A stretch of DNA of 50,286 nucleotides, from NCBI GenBank assembly GCA_002897935.1, contig BDTA01000076.1, positions 1 to 50,286 on the forward strand. Direction: 5' to 3'. The stretch is from a bacterium BMS3Abin08 (GTDB lineage: Bacteria; Nitrospirota; Thermodesulfovibrionia; Thermodesulfovibrionales; JdFR-85). Position 1 is the first letter of the stretch; every line of letters begins with the position of its first letter. Below are positions 15,274 through 24,584 of the stretch, piece by piece. The notes under the pieces were generated by a model. It was not told where the DNA came from, did no database searches, and saw only the letters and a list, made by a program, of their open reading frames with translations. Made by a program: the position numbers and the translations under genes.

Positions 15274-15308
15274 GAGGACTTCCTGCGGCAAGCCCGCGGG
15301 AAGTCCTC
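15274..15308 (+). terminator. Stem-loop between pstS and pstC
   Basis: A near-perfect 15-bp stem (GAGGACTTCCTGCGG pairing with the CCCGC...AAGTCCTC arm) with a 4-nt loop, 21 nt after the pstS stop. There is no U-run behind it, so it is more likely an mRNA-stabilising or attenuating hairpin than a full terminator. Confidence 0.55.
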
Positions 15309-15405
15309 TCCCTATAAAAATATTCCTGTATAATATATATAATTTTTAAGGAACACTGTTATGGTATAATTTGCTCATTAACCATATCATGTGAAGGAGT
15401 TCTGT

Positions 15406-16347
15406 TTGCCGGTACTTTTCAGAAAAAATCCCGTTGACCTCATCTTTTCTGCAATAACTGCTATTGCATCATTATCCGTACTTATCTTTGTTGCAGGCAT
15501 TCTCCTTGTCCTCGTTCTTGAGTCCAGGGTCTCCTTTGAGCGCTTTGGAGTATGGAGGTTTATAACCTCCGTTGACTGGGACCCGGTCCGTGAGTCATTC
15601 GGCGCCGCAACCAACATCTTCGGGACTGTGGTTACAACATTTCTGGCCCTTATTTTCGCCATTCCCGTTGCCATAGGGATTGCTGTATTCGTAACGGAGA
15701 TTGCCCCCGGTTGGATGAAAGGACCGGTCGGGGTTGCCATAGAACTTCTTGCCGCAATACCAAGCATCATCTATGGTATGTGGGGGCTGTTCACACTTGC
15801 CCCCATCATGTCGGATTATATTGAACCCGCACTCCAGGGGACCCTGGGTAAGGTCCCTATCCTGGGACTCCTCTTCGAAGGCACACCAATGGGAATCGAT
15901 ATCCTCACTGCAAGCATCATCCTGGGTATCATGATCATACCCTTCACCGCAAGTATCTCACGGGATGCATTTAACCTGACCCCTGCCCTCGTGAAGGAGT
16001 CAGCCTACGCAGTAGGGGCCACTAAATGGGAGGTGGTGAAGAATGTCATAATCCCATATTCCCGGATCGGCGTGTTTGGCGGAATAGTCCTTTCACTGGG
16101 CAGGGCACTGGGTGAGACGATGGCCGTTGCCTTTGTCCTCGGAAACAATCATCAGATCACCAAATCACTTTTCGATGCGGCGGCAACAATAACGGTAACT
16201 CTCGCAAACGAATTTACCGAGGCCGATACCGATATATACCTCTCGTCACTTTTTTATCTTGCCCTTATCCTCTTTGTCATGAGTTTCATCATCCTTGCAA
16301 TCGCAAAGTTCTTCCTTATCAGGGCGGAGAAGAGGTATTCACGGTGA
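15406..16347 (+). CDS. pstC: Phosphate ABC transporter permease PstC
   Basis: A 313-residue multi-spanning inner-membrane permease of the PstC type. It has an N-terminal helix (VDLIFSAITAIASLSVLIFV), the IYGMWGLFTLAP segment typical of PstC, and the permease loop KESAYAVGATKWEVVKNVI, which contacts the PstB ATPase, followed by GRALGETMAVAFVLGN. I use the TTG at 15406, which has AAGGAG 6 nt upstream (15394-15399); a GTG at 15391 in the same frame has no site. Distance from pstS is 153 nt; a family-1 repeat separates it from pstA. Confidence 0.92.
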   Translation: MPVLFRKNPVDLIFSAITAIASLSVLIFVAGILLVLVLESRVSFERFGVWRFITSVDWDPVRESFGAATNIFGTVVTTFLALIFAIPVAIGIAVFVTEIAPGWMKGPVGVAIELLAAIPSIIYGMWGLFTLAPIMSDYIEPALQGTLGKVPILGLLFEGTPMGIDILTASIILGIMIIPFTASISRDAFNLTPALVKESAYAVGATKWEVVKNVIIPYSRIGVFGGIVLSLGRALGETMAVAFVLGNNHQITKSLFDAAATITVTLANEFTEADTDIYLSSLFYLALILFVMSFIILAIAKFFLIRAEKRYSR

Positions 16348-16372
16348 TAGAATATTCTTTATGTATGTGTAG

Positions 16373-16516
16373 TGTCCGTGTATAAACTGCCGTTTTTTAT
16401 TTTTGTCATGCCCGAAGTCTGTAGTCGGGCATCCAGAATTTATTGAAAAGACTGGATTCCGGCCTAAGGACTGCCGGAATGACGGATTGAGAGACCGACT
16501 TTATACACAGACTCTA
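16373..16516. repeat. Family-1 miniature element (copy C) inside the pst operon
   Basis: 144 bp between pstC and pstA, starting TGTCCGTGTATAAA and ending TTTATACACAGACTCTA, flanked by TGTAG on both sides (16368-16372, 16517-16521). Same subfamily as copies B and 36309. It starts 26 nt after the pstC stop and ends 50 nt before pstA, so the transcript of the lower genes must run through its palindromes or start after it. Confidence 0.85.
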
Positions 16517-16566
16517 TGTAGTAGCAAAGACGCCGTTGATGGCGCCTCTACGGGTAAGATTTAATA

Positions 16567-17412
16567 ATGACAAAGGAAAAGATAAGAAAGATCGAAAGTT
16601 TTGTTGCACTATCCCTCAGTGCACTGGCGGCTTTTGCAGGCCTCTTCTGGCTCATTTTCATCCTTGGTGATGTCCTGATAGAAGGCATAAGCGCCCTGAA
16701 TCCGAACCTCTTTTTAAAGGACCCGGTACCACCCGGAGTTGAGGGAGGCGGACTCAGGAACGCCTTTGTGGGGCAACTGCTTATCACCATAGGTGCTACT
16801 GTTATCGGTGTCCCCCTCGGTGTCCTCGGTGGGACGTTCCTGGCTGAATATGCACGGGGTCGGAAGATTTCTCAGCTTATCAGTATCCTCTCAGATATCA
16901 TGGTCAGTGTGCCGTCGATTGTTGTGGGGACTTTTATATACGCTGTATTGGTCAAGCCCTTCGGACACTTCAGCGGGTGGGCGGGTGCAATTGCCCTTGC
17001 AATTATTATGGTTCCCGTCGTGCTCAGGACCACTGAGGATATGCTGAAACTCGTTCCCTGGACACTGAGGGAGGCGGCCTTTGCCCTGGGGGCACCTTAT
17101 TACAAAGTAATCGTGCAGGTTGTATACCGCGGTGCCGCAACGGGTATAATTACCGGTATTCTCCTTTCGATTGCCCGTGTTGCCGGTGAGACGGCGCCTC
17201 TTCTTTTTACCTCTTTCAATAATTCCTTCTTTTCCCTTAATATGAACGAACCGATCGCATCCCTTACAGTTACCATATTCCAGTATGCAATGGGTCCCTA
17301 TGATTCATGGCATGCCCAGGCGTGGGCGGCCGCACTGATTATAACGGTCTTTATTCTCCTGCTGACATTAACCGGCAGGGCTATTATCAGATGGAGGTAC
17401 GGAAAGCAATGA
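16567..17412 (+). CDS. pstA: Phosphate ABC transporter permease PstA
   Basis: A 281-residue permease, partner of PstC. After an N-terminal helix (about 14-38) comes the family segment [20 protein letters not shown] and FLAEYARG, then [14 protein letters not shown] and the ATPase-contact loop [20 protein letters not shown]. The last helix ends [12 protein letters not shown]. The ATG at 16567 has only a weak ribosome site, perhaps a result of the repeat insertion just upstream. Its stop overlaps the pstB start by 4 nt (ATGA). Confidence 0.95.
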   Translation: MTKEKIRKIESFVALSLSALAAFAGLFWLIFILGDVLIEGISALNPNLFLKDPVPPGVEGGGLRNAFVGQLLITIGATVIGVPLGVLGGTFLAEYARGRKISQLISILSDIMVSVPSIVVGTFIYAVLVKPFGHFSGWAGAIALAIIMVPVVLRTTEDMLKLVPWTLREAAFALGAPYYKVIVQVVYRGAATGIITGILLSIARVAGETAPLLFTSFNNSFFSLNMNEPIASLTVTIFQYAMGPYDSWHAQAWAAALIITVFILLLTLTGRAIIRWRYGKQ

Positions 17413-18170
17413 CAGGATTTGAACTTGAGGTCAAGGACCTCGATTTCTTTTATGGTGGCGGTGTTCATGCCCTTAAGAAGATCAAACTTCCCGTACACAA
17501 ACATGATATTACCGCCTTGATCGGACCTTCCGGCTGCGGTAAGACCACACTGCTTAGATGCTTTAACAGGATGCATGACCTCTATCCGGGAAACAGGTAT
17601 GAGGGTGAGATTATTTTTGAAGGCACTAATATACTTAAGAAAGAGATCGACCTTATCGATCTCAGAAGCCGTATCGGTATGGTCTTTCAGAAACCGACAC
17701 CGTTTCCGATGAGCATTTTCGACAATATCGCCTATGGGCTGAGATTGAAGGGGACAAAAAAGAGGTCTGAACTCTCTGAACTGGTGGAATTGGCGCTGAG
17801 GCATGCAGCTCTCTGGGAAGAGGTGAAGGACAAGCTGAATGCGAGCGCCTATGCCCTCTCCGGTGGCCAGCAGCAGAGGCTTGTTATTGCACGTGCCCTT
17901 GCGGTTGAACCGGAGGTGCTCCTCTTTGACGAGCCCAGTTCTTCCCTTGATCCCATCTCGACCTCCAAGATAGAGGAACTGGTTGTGGAATTGAAAAAGG
18001 AGGTAACCATTATAATCGTAACCCATAATATGCAGCAGGCGGCACGTGTTTCAGACTGGACGGGGTTTCTGATGCTTGGGGAGTTGATAGAATTTGACAG
18101 AACTGATAAAATCTTTACGAACCCCTCTCAGCAGCTCACAGAGGATTACATAACAGGGAGGTTTGGTTAA
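17409..18170 (+). CDS. pstB: Phosphate ABC transporter ATPase PstB
   Basis: A 253-residue ABC ATPase: Walker A GPSGCGKT (39-46), Q-loop in [20 protein letters not shown] (the FQKP-x-PFP sequence is typical of PstB), signature LSGGQQQR, Walker [14 protein letters not shown] and the switch histidine in VTHNM. The ATG at 17409 is chosen because it overlaps the pstA stop as ATGA; the longer open frame lies within pstA. phoU follows directly after its TAA. Confidence 0.95.
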   Translation: MTGFELEVKDLDFFYGGGVHALKKIKLPVHKHDITALIGPSGCGKTTLLRCFNRMHDLYPGNRYEGEIIFEGTNILKKEIDLIDLRSRIGMVFQKPTPFPMSIFDNIAYGLRLKGTKKRSELSELVELALRHAALWEEVKDKLNASAYALSGGQQQRLVIARALAVEPEVLLFDEPSSSLDPISTSKIEELVVELKKEVTIIIVTHNMQQAARVSDWTGFLMLGELIEFDRTDKIFTNPSQQLTEDYITGRFG

Positions 18171-18839
18171 ATGCCGGTAAGAAGCGAAGAACTGAAGCGC
18201 CTTAAGGAGATGCTACTGAAGATGGCGGCCCTTGTAGAGGTCTCGATAAAGGACTCTATACGTTCCCTTGTGGATAGGGACTCGGATCTTGCCAGAGAAG
18301 TGATTGAGAAGGACCATACAATAAACTCCTTCGATGTAAGGATCGATGAGGAGTGTATAAAACTCCTTGCCCTGAAGCAGCCTATGGGGAAGGACCTGAG
18401 GTTCATAACCACCGCAATGAAGATAACCACCGATCTTGAGAGGATTGCGGATAACTCTGTAAATATCGCTGAACGAGCAATTGAGTTGAACGAGGAACCA
18501 ACCCTGAAACCATACATCGATATCCCGAGGATGCGGGAGATAGCACAGGGCATGGTCCGTGATGCGATTGATGCATTCGTGAATGAGGACAAAAAGCTCG
18601 CGATGGACGTAATCATGAGGGATGATGAGGTTGATGACCTCAATGGTATGGTCTTGAAGGAACTGATGTTTATAATGACACAGGACCCGGCGACCGTATC
18701 CAGGGCGATGAAGGTGAGTTATGTATCAAAATACCTTGAGAGGATCGCCGACCATGCAACGAATGTGGCGGAGATGGTTATCTACATGGTAGAGGGCAAG
18801 ATTGTCAGGCATATGCTTCCCGAACAGATAGAGTTATAG
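18171..18839 (+). CDS. phoU: Phosphate-signalling protein PhoU
   Basis: A 222-residue, all-helical PhoU with two similar three-helix repeats. The metal-binding motif E-x3-D-x3-R appears as DLERIADNSVNIAE in the first half and YLERIADHATNVAEMV in the second. It links Pst transport to PhoR signalling as a repressor of the Pho response. The ATG follows the pstB stop with no gap. No phoB/phoR genes are in the window. Confidence 0.95.
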   Translation: MPVRSEELKRLKEMLLKMAALVEVSIKDSIRSLVDRDSDLAREVIEKDHTINSFDVRIDEECIKLLALKQPMGKDLRFITTAMKITTDLERIADNSVNIAERAIELNEEPTLKPYIDIPRMREIAQGMVRDAIDAFVNEDKKLAMDVIMRDDEVDDLNGMVLKELMFIMTQDPATVSRAMKVSYVSKYLERIADHATNVAEMVIYMVEGKIVRHMLPEQIEL

Positions 18840-18940
18840 GAAGCGCCGGTTTCCTCATTATTGGTAGCTTCCATTTTTTTTCCAGCCCCTGATACCGAAT
18901 ACTCTGAATTGCCGATAGAGATTCTGTAAATCCTTGAAAA

Positions 18941-19100
18941 GGGCAGATGGGTAATGGCTTTGAGCGGTTTCCAAGCAATCGTTATGCTTCACCGGGAGGG
19001 TGAAGCCGATTGCTTGCCTCGGAGTCCCGGCTTGACGCCGGGACGAGAATGAGACGAAAAGCCATTACCCATCTGCTCTCAATTTGACCCACGACTCAAA
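18941..19100. repeat. Complex palindromic element after phoU
   Basis: An outer 17-bp inverted repeat (CAGATGGGTAATGGCTT at 18944-18960 with its complement at 19059-19075) encloses two further hairpins: AAGCAATCG.../...CGATTGCTT with inner GCTTCACC/GGGTGAAGC (18973-19015) and GTCCCGGC/GCCGGGAC (19024-19044). Transcribed or extruded it would form a three-arm structure. Just beyond it, TTTGACCCACGACTCAAA (19083-19100) is the exact inverse complement of 13927-13944. The rest of the 342-bp gap to argS shows nothing further that I can assign. Confidence 0.65.
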
Positions 19101-19181
19101 CGGCTGATTTGGGGAATACTCTTCACTTGTTACGGCCGGAAGGGCTATGTTATTCTAATCAGCCCCCGGACCTGTTAAGTT

Positions 19182-20816
19182 ATGGATATAAGAGAGACCA
19201 TAGAGAAGGCTATTAAGGAGATCGGCGCTGAGGCGCCCATTGTGGAGCTTGAGGTGCCCAGGGTCCCCGAGCATGGAGACCTCTCAACACCGGTCGCCAT
19301 GCTCATGGCGAGTGCCCTGAGGCGCCCGCCGAGAGAGATCGCCGGGGAGCTCTCAACGATACTGTCGGGATCCGGTATATTTGAGAATGTGGAAGTTGCC
19401 GGTCCCGGATTTATCAATCTCAGGTTCAGGAAGGACTTCCTCCTGAATGAAATGAAGAGGTTGATTGAGGACCCCCGGGAATACCTTTACAGGGATATCG
19501 GCAGAGGGAAAAAGATCCAGGTCGAGTTTGTAAGTGCCAACCCTACAGGTCCCCTTCATCTCGGTCATGGCAGGGGCGCCGCAGTGGGGGCTGCCCTGAG
19601 CAACCTCCTCAGTAAGGCGGGATATGACGTGGAGAGGGAGTTTTATATCAATGATGCAGGCAGGCAGGTCCGCCTCCTTGGAGAGAGCATCTTCTCCCGT
19701 TATAAGGAGGCCCTTGGCGGAGACCACCCCATCCCTGAAGACGGCTATCGGGGTGAGTACGTAAGAGAAGCGGCAGAGAGGATTGTTAAAGAGACGGGCG
19801 GCAGGTTTGCCGGGGTGGATTACAGGAGTGCTGAGGATTATTTTGTCGGCCATGGAACGGAGCTGATGCTGAAGGAGATAGAGAGGGACCTTGCAGACTT
19901 CGGTGTCCATTTCGACAGGTGGCAGAGTGAAAGGGCCCTTTACTCCGAGGGGCTCGTTGAGAAGTGCATCGGGGAGCTGAGGGCTAAGGGGAGGATCTAC
20001 GATAAAGACGGAGCGCTCTGGTTCAGGGCAACCGACTACGGGGACGACAAGGACAGGGTGGTGATCAAGAGCGACGGCTCATATACATACTTTGCTTCCG
20101 ACATCGCATATCACTGGTACAAGATCCAGCGTGGGTTTGATGAGCTTATCGATATCTGGGGAGCCGACCATCATGGTTATGTCTCCCGGATCAAGGCGGT
20201 GATAAGGGCCCTCGGGCAGGAAGGGGATAAGCTCAACGTCCTCCTCGTCCAGATGGTTACCCTCCTCAGGGGAGGCAGGCCTGTTCAGATGTCCAAGAGG
20301 ACAGGGGAGTTTGTTACCCTCAGGGAGGTAATGGAGGAGGTCGGTGCGGATATTACAAAGTTTATATTCCTTACCAGGAGGCCGGACAGCCAGCTTGAGT
20401 TTGATATTGAGACGGCAAAGAAGGAGTCATCTGAAAACCCCGTATATTATGTGCAGTATGCCCATGCAAGGATCAACAGTATCTTCAGAAAGGCTAAAGA
20501 ACAGGGGATTGATCCGGATAAGACTGATACACGGTATATCGATTCCCTGGGAGAAAAAGAGGATTTCAGCCTCATAAAGAAGATACTCTTCTATCCACTC
20601 ATGTTTGAGGGTGCGGTAAGGGCGCGTGAACCCCACCGTGTTACATTCTATCTCCAGGATCTTGCAGGCATCTTCCACCCCTATTACAACACCCACCGTG
20701 TGCTCGGGACGTCCCGGGAGACCACAAGCGCAAGGCTGTTGCTCTGCCGTGCCGTCAAGACCGTCCTGGAAGAGGGGCTTTCCGTCCTTGGGGTCTCTGC
20801 TCCTGAGAGGATGTAA
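19182..20816 (+). CDS. argS: Arginyl-tRNA synthetase
   Basis: A 544-residue class I aminoacyl-tRNA synthetase. The N-terminal Add-1 domain (EVPRVPEHGDLSTPVAMLMA) is followed by the HIGH-type motif in SANPTGPLHLGHGRG (HLGH at 126-129), the TYFASDIAYHWYK segment, the KMSKS-equivalent VQMSKRTGEFVTL and the helical anticodon-binding domain with NPVYYVQYAHARI, ending in APERM. The ending matches the family's usual terminal ALRM-type sequence. Length is normal. The ATG at 19182 is the first in frame. Confidence 0.95.
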   Translation: MDIRETIEKAIKEIGAEAPIVELEVPRVPEHGDLSTPVAMLMASALRRPPREIAGELSTILSGSGIFENVEVAGPGFINLRFRKDFLLNEMKRLIEDPREYLYRDIGRGKKIQVEFVSANPTGPLHLGHGRGAAVGAALSNLLSKAGYDVEREFYINDAGRQVRLLGESIFSRYKEALGGDHPIPEDGYRGEYVREAAERIVKETGGRFAGVDYRSAEDYFVGHGTELMLKEIERDLADFGVHFDRWQSERALYSEGLVEKCIGELRAKGRIYDKDGALWFRATDYGDDKDRVVIKSDGSYTYFASDIAYHWYKIQRGFDELIDIWGADHHGYVSRIKAVIRALGQEGDKLNVLLVQMVTLLRGGRPVQMSKRTGEFVTLREVMEEVGADITKFIFLTRRPDSQLEFDIETAKKESSENPVYYVQYAHARINSIFRKAKEQGIDPDKTDTRYIDSLGEKEDFSLIKKILFYPLMFEGAVRAREPHRVTFYLQDLAGIFHPYYNTHRVLGTSRETTSARLLLCRAVKTVLEEGLSVLGVSAPERM

Positions 20817-20878
20817 AGAGACAATCCTTATCACCTGCTGAAATCCCTTTTGAAGCAACAATCCATTATACTTATATA

Positions 20879-21020
20879 GTGTCCGTGTATAAATTACAGT
20901 CGTTTGTCATTCCCGCAATCCCGAACGCATTCGGGACGGGAATCCTTCTTTAAGAACGATTCCGGACAAGCCGGAATGACGGAAAAACGACAACTGTTCG
21001 ACTTTATACCCGGATTCTGA
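20879..21020. repeat. Family-1 miniature element (copy D), degenerate right end
   Basis: Begins GTGTCCGTGTATAAA and ends TTTATACCCGGATTCT, the latter decayed. It contains GTCATTCCCGC, CCCGAACGCATTCGGGA and GATTCCGGACAAGCCGGAATG palindromes, the same subfamily as copy A. No clear target duplication remains. Confidence 0.7.
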
Positions 21021-21058
21021 ATAAGCCCGGACAATCTTAACCCCTTTCGAAGGGTTGA

Positions 21059-21264
21059 ATTACAATGCACCTTGCCGAAAGGCCCGACCTTAGGTCGGGG
21101 ATGAAGGCAAGGAATATAATTAATCAAGTTTTCCTTACAATGTTCTTTGCCGAAAGCACCGAAGTGCCGGAGGCAAATATAAAGATAAAATATCAAAACC
21201 TTACATTGCTATGCTGTAAGGCATACCATTGGCAAGCTCCGACCTTTGGTCGGAGAGCTTGACA
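21059..21264. mobile_element. Hairpin remnants resembling IS200/IS605 ends
   Basis: Contains two hairpins with short loops: CCCGACCTTAGGTCGGGG (about 21086-21103), followed by ATGAAGGCAAGGAATATAATT, one base longer than quoted families allow me to match exactly, and GCTCCGACCTTTGGTCGGAG followed by AGCTTGAC (21236-21263). Such GC-rich hairpins next to a short AT or TTGAC sequence are typical of IS200/IS605-family ends. No tnpA or tnpB remains. Similar pieces occur at 35060, 36140, 36470 and 47130. Most of the 463-bp argS-glnE gap is this and copy D. Confidence 0.4.
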
Positions 21265-21279
21265 GGGGGTAGAACTCTC

Positions 21280-24063
21280 TTGCTTAAAAAGACAGGACCC
21301 ATCATACAGGCGATGCCTGATCCTGTCATGGCCGAGCGGGGGCTCCGGAGGCTCCTTGAACTTAAGGAAAAACTTGAGCCCTTGCATCCCTTCCTTCATG
21401 AAATTGCCCTCCTCTTTTCCTGCAGTCCTTTCCTGACGAACTTTTCGGTAAACAACCCCGAACTTCTCTTAAAGGCACTGAAAGGGGTCAAAGTCCCTGT
21501 TACAAGGGATGTTGTTGTGGCGGGGGCGAAAGACCTTTTCAAGGTAGAGGAACTGACTGATTTAAACGAGGCCATGGAGTCGGTCCGTTACCTGAAAAGG
21601 GCTTTTTTGTTAAGGATAACGTTAAGGGACCTCCTAAGGGAGGCGGGGTTTACAGAGTCAATGCAAGAGCTGAGCCTTCTGGCTGATGTGATTATAGACC
21701 TTGCCCTTAAATGGTCGCTCCGGTACTGCAGCAGGAGATACGGTGACCCCCCCGAGGCCTGCCGTATAGCGATGATCGGGCTGGGGAAGCTGGGGGGAGT
21801 TGAGCTGAATTACAGTTCCGATGTTGACCTCATGGCGGTTTATGAGGGAGAAGGACAGACAGCGGGTGTCATGAGCCCGGCAGGTGTGAGGGTCAACAGG
21901 ATCGGTGTCCACCGGTTTTTCTGCAAGGTCGTTGAGATCTTTAACAGGCTCCTGTCCGGTCAGACGGAGAGCGGTATCGGATACAGGGTCGACCTGAGGT
22001 TGAGACCCCAGGGACAGAAAGGGGACCTTGTCCTTCCGTTAAGTGCGTACCGCAGTTATTATGAGTCGTGGGGAAGGACCTGGGAGCGGATGGTGCTCAT
22101 AAGGGCAAGGGAGGTTGCCGGTGATTCGGCCCTCGGTGCGGATTTCATGGACTCAATAAGTCCCTTTGTCTGGAAGACGGTTGACTATTCCGAGATTGAG
22201 GAGATAAGGACGATGAAGAAGAGGATAGATTCCACCTTCTCAAGGGACGATATAAAGAGGGGATATGGCGGGATACGTGAGGCGGAGTTCTTCGTTCAGA
22301 CACTGCAGCTCATCTATGGTGCAGAGAACCATGCCCTGAGGACGAACAGGATGTTCGATGCGGTCAAGTCCCTCAGAAGGATGGGGATTATACCCGACAA
22401 TGAGCTTTCAGGCCTCCTTGATAGTTATCTCTATCTGAGGCGGCTTGAGCACTTCCTCCAGATGAGGGATGACCTCCAGGTTCATAAACTGCCGCAGGAT
22501 GGGCATGACCTCGATGTGCTGGCCAGGAAGATGGGACATACTACACGCGGGGAGTTTTTGATGGAACTCAGGGTGCGCAGGATGGGCATCAAGAGCATGT
22601 ACAACTTACTTCTTGGGACACAGGAGGATATACACGCCGAGGCCCTTACACTGCTTGAGGGTGATCTGAAGGATGAAGAACTGAAGGGGTATCTGTCATT
22701 GAGGGGGGTAAGGAATCAGGACAATGCCCTGCGCAATCTGAAAAAAATGACTGAAAAAATGGCGCTCTTCAAGACCCAGCGGGAGAGGGCAACGATGCGG
22801 AAGGTGTTTCCCCTTTTTCTGGAGGAGGCACTGAGGGCAGAGGATCCTGACAGGGCGCTTAACGGGCTTGAACAGTTCTTCTCTGCCTATGGTGCAAGGG
22901 AGGCATACCTCGAATGGTTTTATGAACAGCGCAGGATTATCGGCGGAATAACAAGGATATTCTCGGTAAGCAGTTATCTGAGCAGGGTGTTGTTAAGTGA
23001 CCGTATCTACCTTGACCTCTTGATCGAGGAGACAGCCATCAGAAAGAGGCGCGGTTATCTGAGGAGTCAACTCTCGCGATATGCCGGCGGAGGAGAAATA
23101 GTACCCTGCCGGATTGCAGAGTATAAACGCTTCGAGGAATTCAGGATCGGACTTTTTTATCTGATGGAAGTCATTGATTTGCGGGTTATGATGAGGTTTA
23201 TTACAGGACTGGCAGAGGCAATACTGGATCTTGTCGTACAGGGGCCGGCCGGTTCAGCGGGGCTGATAGTGGTCGGGATGGGCAAGTTTGGCGGGCGTGA
23301 GCTCACCTTCGGGTCGGATCTTGATCTTATGTTTGTTGCCGAGGATGATAAGGCGGCCAGGGTAGCTGAACAGGTGTTGAAGATCCTGACAACCTATACC
23401 GACAGGGGGCAGGTTTATGCGATCGATGTACGCCTGAGACCGGATGGGTCAAAGGGGACACTTGTAAAGGATATGGACGGCTTCGGTAACTACTATCTAA
23501 ACAGCGCACAGGACTGGGAGGTCCAGGCCCTGCTGAAGGCAAGGCCTATTACCGGCAGCAGGTCGCTCAGGGAGGCATTTATGAAGCTGCGGGGAGAGGT
23601 GCTTTCCCGGAGGGGTGAAGGGGTGAGCCTGGAGGCTATCAAGGGGATGAGGAAGAGAATCGTTTCAGAGGTATCTGCCGAGGGTGAAGGGATTGACGTA
23701 AAGTTCGGGCCCGGAGGTATTGGGGATATAGAGTTTTACACACAGTGGCTTCAGCTCAGACATGCAGGAAGACAACCCTCGGTCACTGTACAGAACACCT
23801 CAACGGCATTAAAGAGACTGGCAGGGGTTGGCGCCATAGGCGGTGCCGAGTCTGAACGTCTCCTGAAGGCATATCGGTACTTGCGGACGGTTGAGACCCT
23901 GCTGCGGCTGAATGAGGAGAATGTTGTTAAAGCAGGTTCAGAGACCTTGAGACTCCTCCCGGGGTTGATGAGGTTTGAAGGAGAGGAAGGAGAATTTCTG
24001 GATTATATCGAGAGGATCAGGAGGGGAGTCCTTAAGATAATCGGGGATCAGAGGGAGTTGTAA
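21280..24063 (+). CDS. glnE: Glutamine synthetase adenylyltransferase/deadenylase
   Basis: A roughly 927-residue two-headed nucleotidyltransferase. The N-terminal (deadenylylating) half carries GLGKLGGVELNYSSDVDLM (about 167-185); the C-terminal (adenylylating) half carries GMGKFGGRELTFGSDLDLM (about residue 660). Each is followed by a helical bundle with RLRPQG or RLRPDG. It adds and removes AMP on glutamine synthetase in response to P-II signals. The start is uncertain: I favour the TTG at 21280 with AGGGGGT about 9 nt upstream; the frame stays open to 21229, but that part lies in a repeat hairpin. Its end overlaps the opposing ogt end by 16 nt. Confidence 0.93.
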   Translation: MLKKTGPIIQAMPDPVMAERGLRRLLELKEKLEPLHPFLHEIALLFSCSPFLTNFSVNNPELLLKALKGVKVPVTRDVVVAGAKDLFKVEELTDLNEAMESVRYLKRAFLLRITLRDLLREAGFTESMQELSLLADVIIDLALKWSLRYCSRRYGDPPEACRIAMIGLGKLGGVELNYSSDVDLMAVYEGEGQTAGVMSPAGVRVNRIGVHRFFCKVVEIFNRLLSGQTESGIGYRVDLRLRPQGQKGDLVLPLSAYRSYYESWGRTWERMVLIRAREVAGDSALGADFMDSISPFVWKTVDYSEIEEIRTMKKRIDSTFSRDDIKRGYGGIREAEFFVQTLQLIYGAENHALRTNRMFDAVKSLRRMGIIPDNELSGLLDSYLYLRRLEHFLQMRDDLQVHKLPQDGHDLDVLARKMGHTTRGEFLMELRVRRMGIKSMYNLLLGTQEDIHAEALTLLEGDLKDEELKGYLSLRGVRNQDNALRNLKKMTEKMALFKTQRERATMRKVFPLFLEEALRAEDPDRALNGLEQFFSAYGAREAYLEWFYEQRRIIGGITRIFSVSSYLSRVLLSDRIYLDLLIEETAIRKRRGYLRSQLSRYAGGGEIVPCRIAEYKRFEEFRIGLFYLMEVIDLRVMMRFITGLAEAILDLVVQGPAGSAGLIVVGMGKFGGRELTFGSDLDLMFVAEDDKAARVAEQVLKILTTYTDRGQVYAIDVRLRPDGSKGTLVKDMDGFGNYYLNSAQDWEVQALLKARPITGSRSLREAFMKLRGEVLSRRGEGVSLEAIKGMRKRIVSEVSAEGEGIDVKFGPGGIGDIEFYTQWLQLRHAGRQPSVTVQNTSTALKRLAGVGAIGGAESERLLKAYRYLRTVETLLRLNEENVVKAGSETLRLLPGLMRFEGEEGEFLDYIERIRRGVLKIIGDQREL

Positions 24064-24584
24064 TACTCAATTTCAAGGAGCCTCCTCTTTATTTCCACAC
24101 CGGATGAGTATCCACCAAGTCCGCCGTCAGACTGTATGACCCTGTGACAGGGGAGTATTATCGAGAGAGGGTTCCTGCTCAATGCCCCGCCCACGGCGCG
24201 TTCACCACCCGGAAGCCCGATGCGTTCAGCCACCCATTTGTAGGTCCTTGTTTCACCGTAGGGGATATCCTTCATGGCTTGCCATACGCGTTTGTCAAAA
24301 TCAGTCCCTTCAATCCATACCGGTATATCAAAGTTCCTTCTTTTTCCTGAAATGTACCGGTTGAACTGTCTTCTGATCCCTTCGGGGAGGGCCTGCTTCT
24401 TCAGGGCAAGGTCTTCTTCTGCGCCCGCCTCTCTTGATAAGAGGAACTCAACCGTAAGGAGGACGGCCACGGAGTGTTCCCCCGGTATATAGGTGATCCT
24501 CAAGTCACCCAGGGCGGTACTGATGATATCATAGAGGGGTTTATGGCTGGCAAGCCCTTTCCATTTCTGTTGAGTATACTTCAA
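24048..24584 (-). CDS. ogt: Methylated-DNA--protein-cysteine methyltransferase
   Basis: A suicide DNA-repair protein of the Ogt/AGT family. The C-terminal domain shows FDKRVWQAMKDIPYGETRTY (recognition helix region), AVGGALSRNP and the acceptor cysteine in LPCHRVI (about residue 146), then GGLGGYSSGVEIKRRLLEIE. It removes alkyl groups from O6-guanine. I place the start at the TTG at 24584, which has AGGGGGGTG a few nt upstream and gives 178 residues; the frame is open to 24632. Both options overlap the 3' end of the large sensor kinase gene, so coupling is likely. Confidence 0.88.
   Translation of the reverse strand: MKYTQQKWKGLASHKPLYDIISTALGDLRITYIPGEHSVAVLLTVEFLLSREAGAEEDLALKKQALPEGIRRQFNRYISGKRRNFDIPVWIEGTDFDKRVWQAMKDIPYGETRTYKWVAERIGLPGGERAVGGALSRNPLSIILPCHRVIQSDGGLGGYSSGVEIKRRLLEIEYYNSL

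Noticed and set aside
15340-15375. A separate promoter for pstC at TATAAT (15365-15370)
   Set aside because: No acceptable -35 hexamer 16-18 bp upstream.
22000-22300. Possible frameshift or domain loss in glnE
   Set aside because: Both nucleotidyltransferase domains and their helical bundles read through in one frame at full length.
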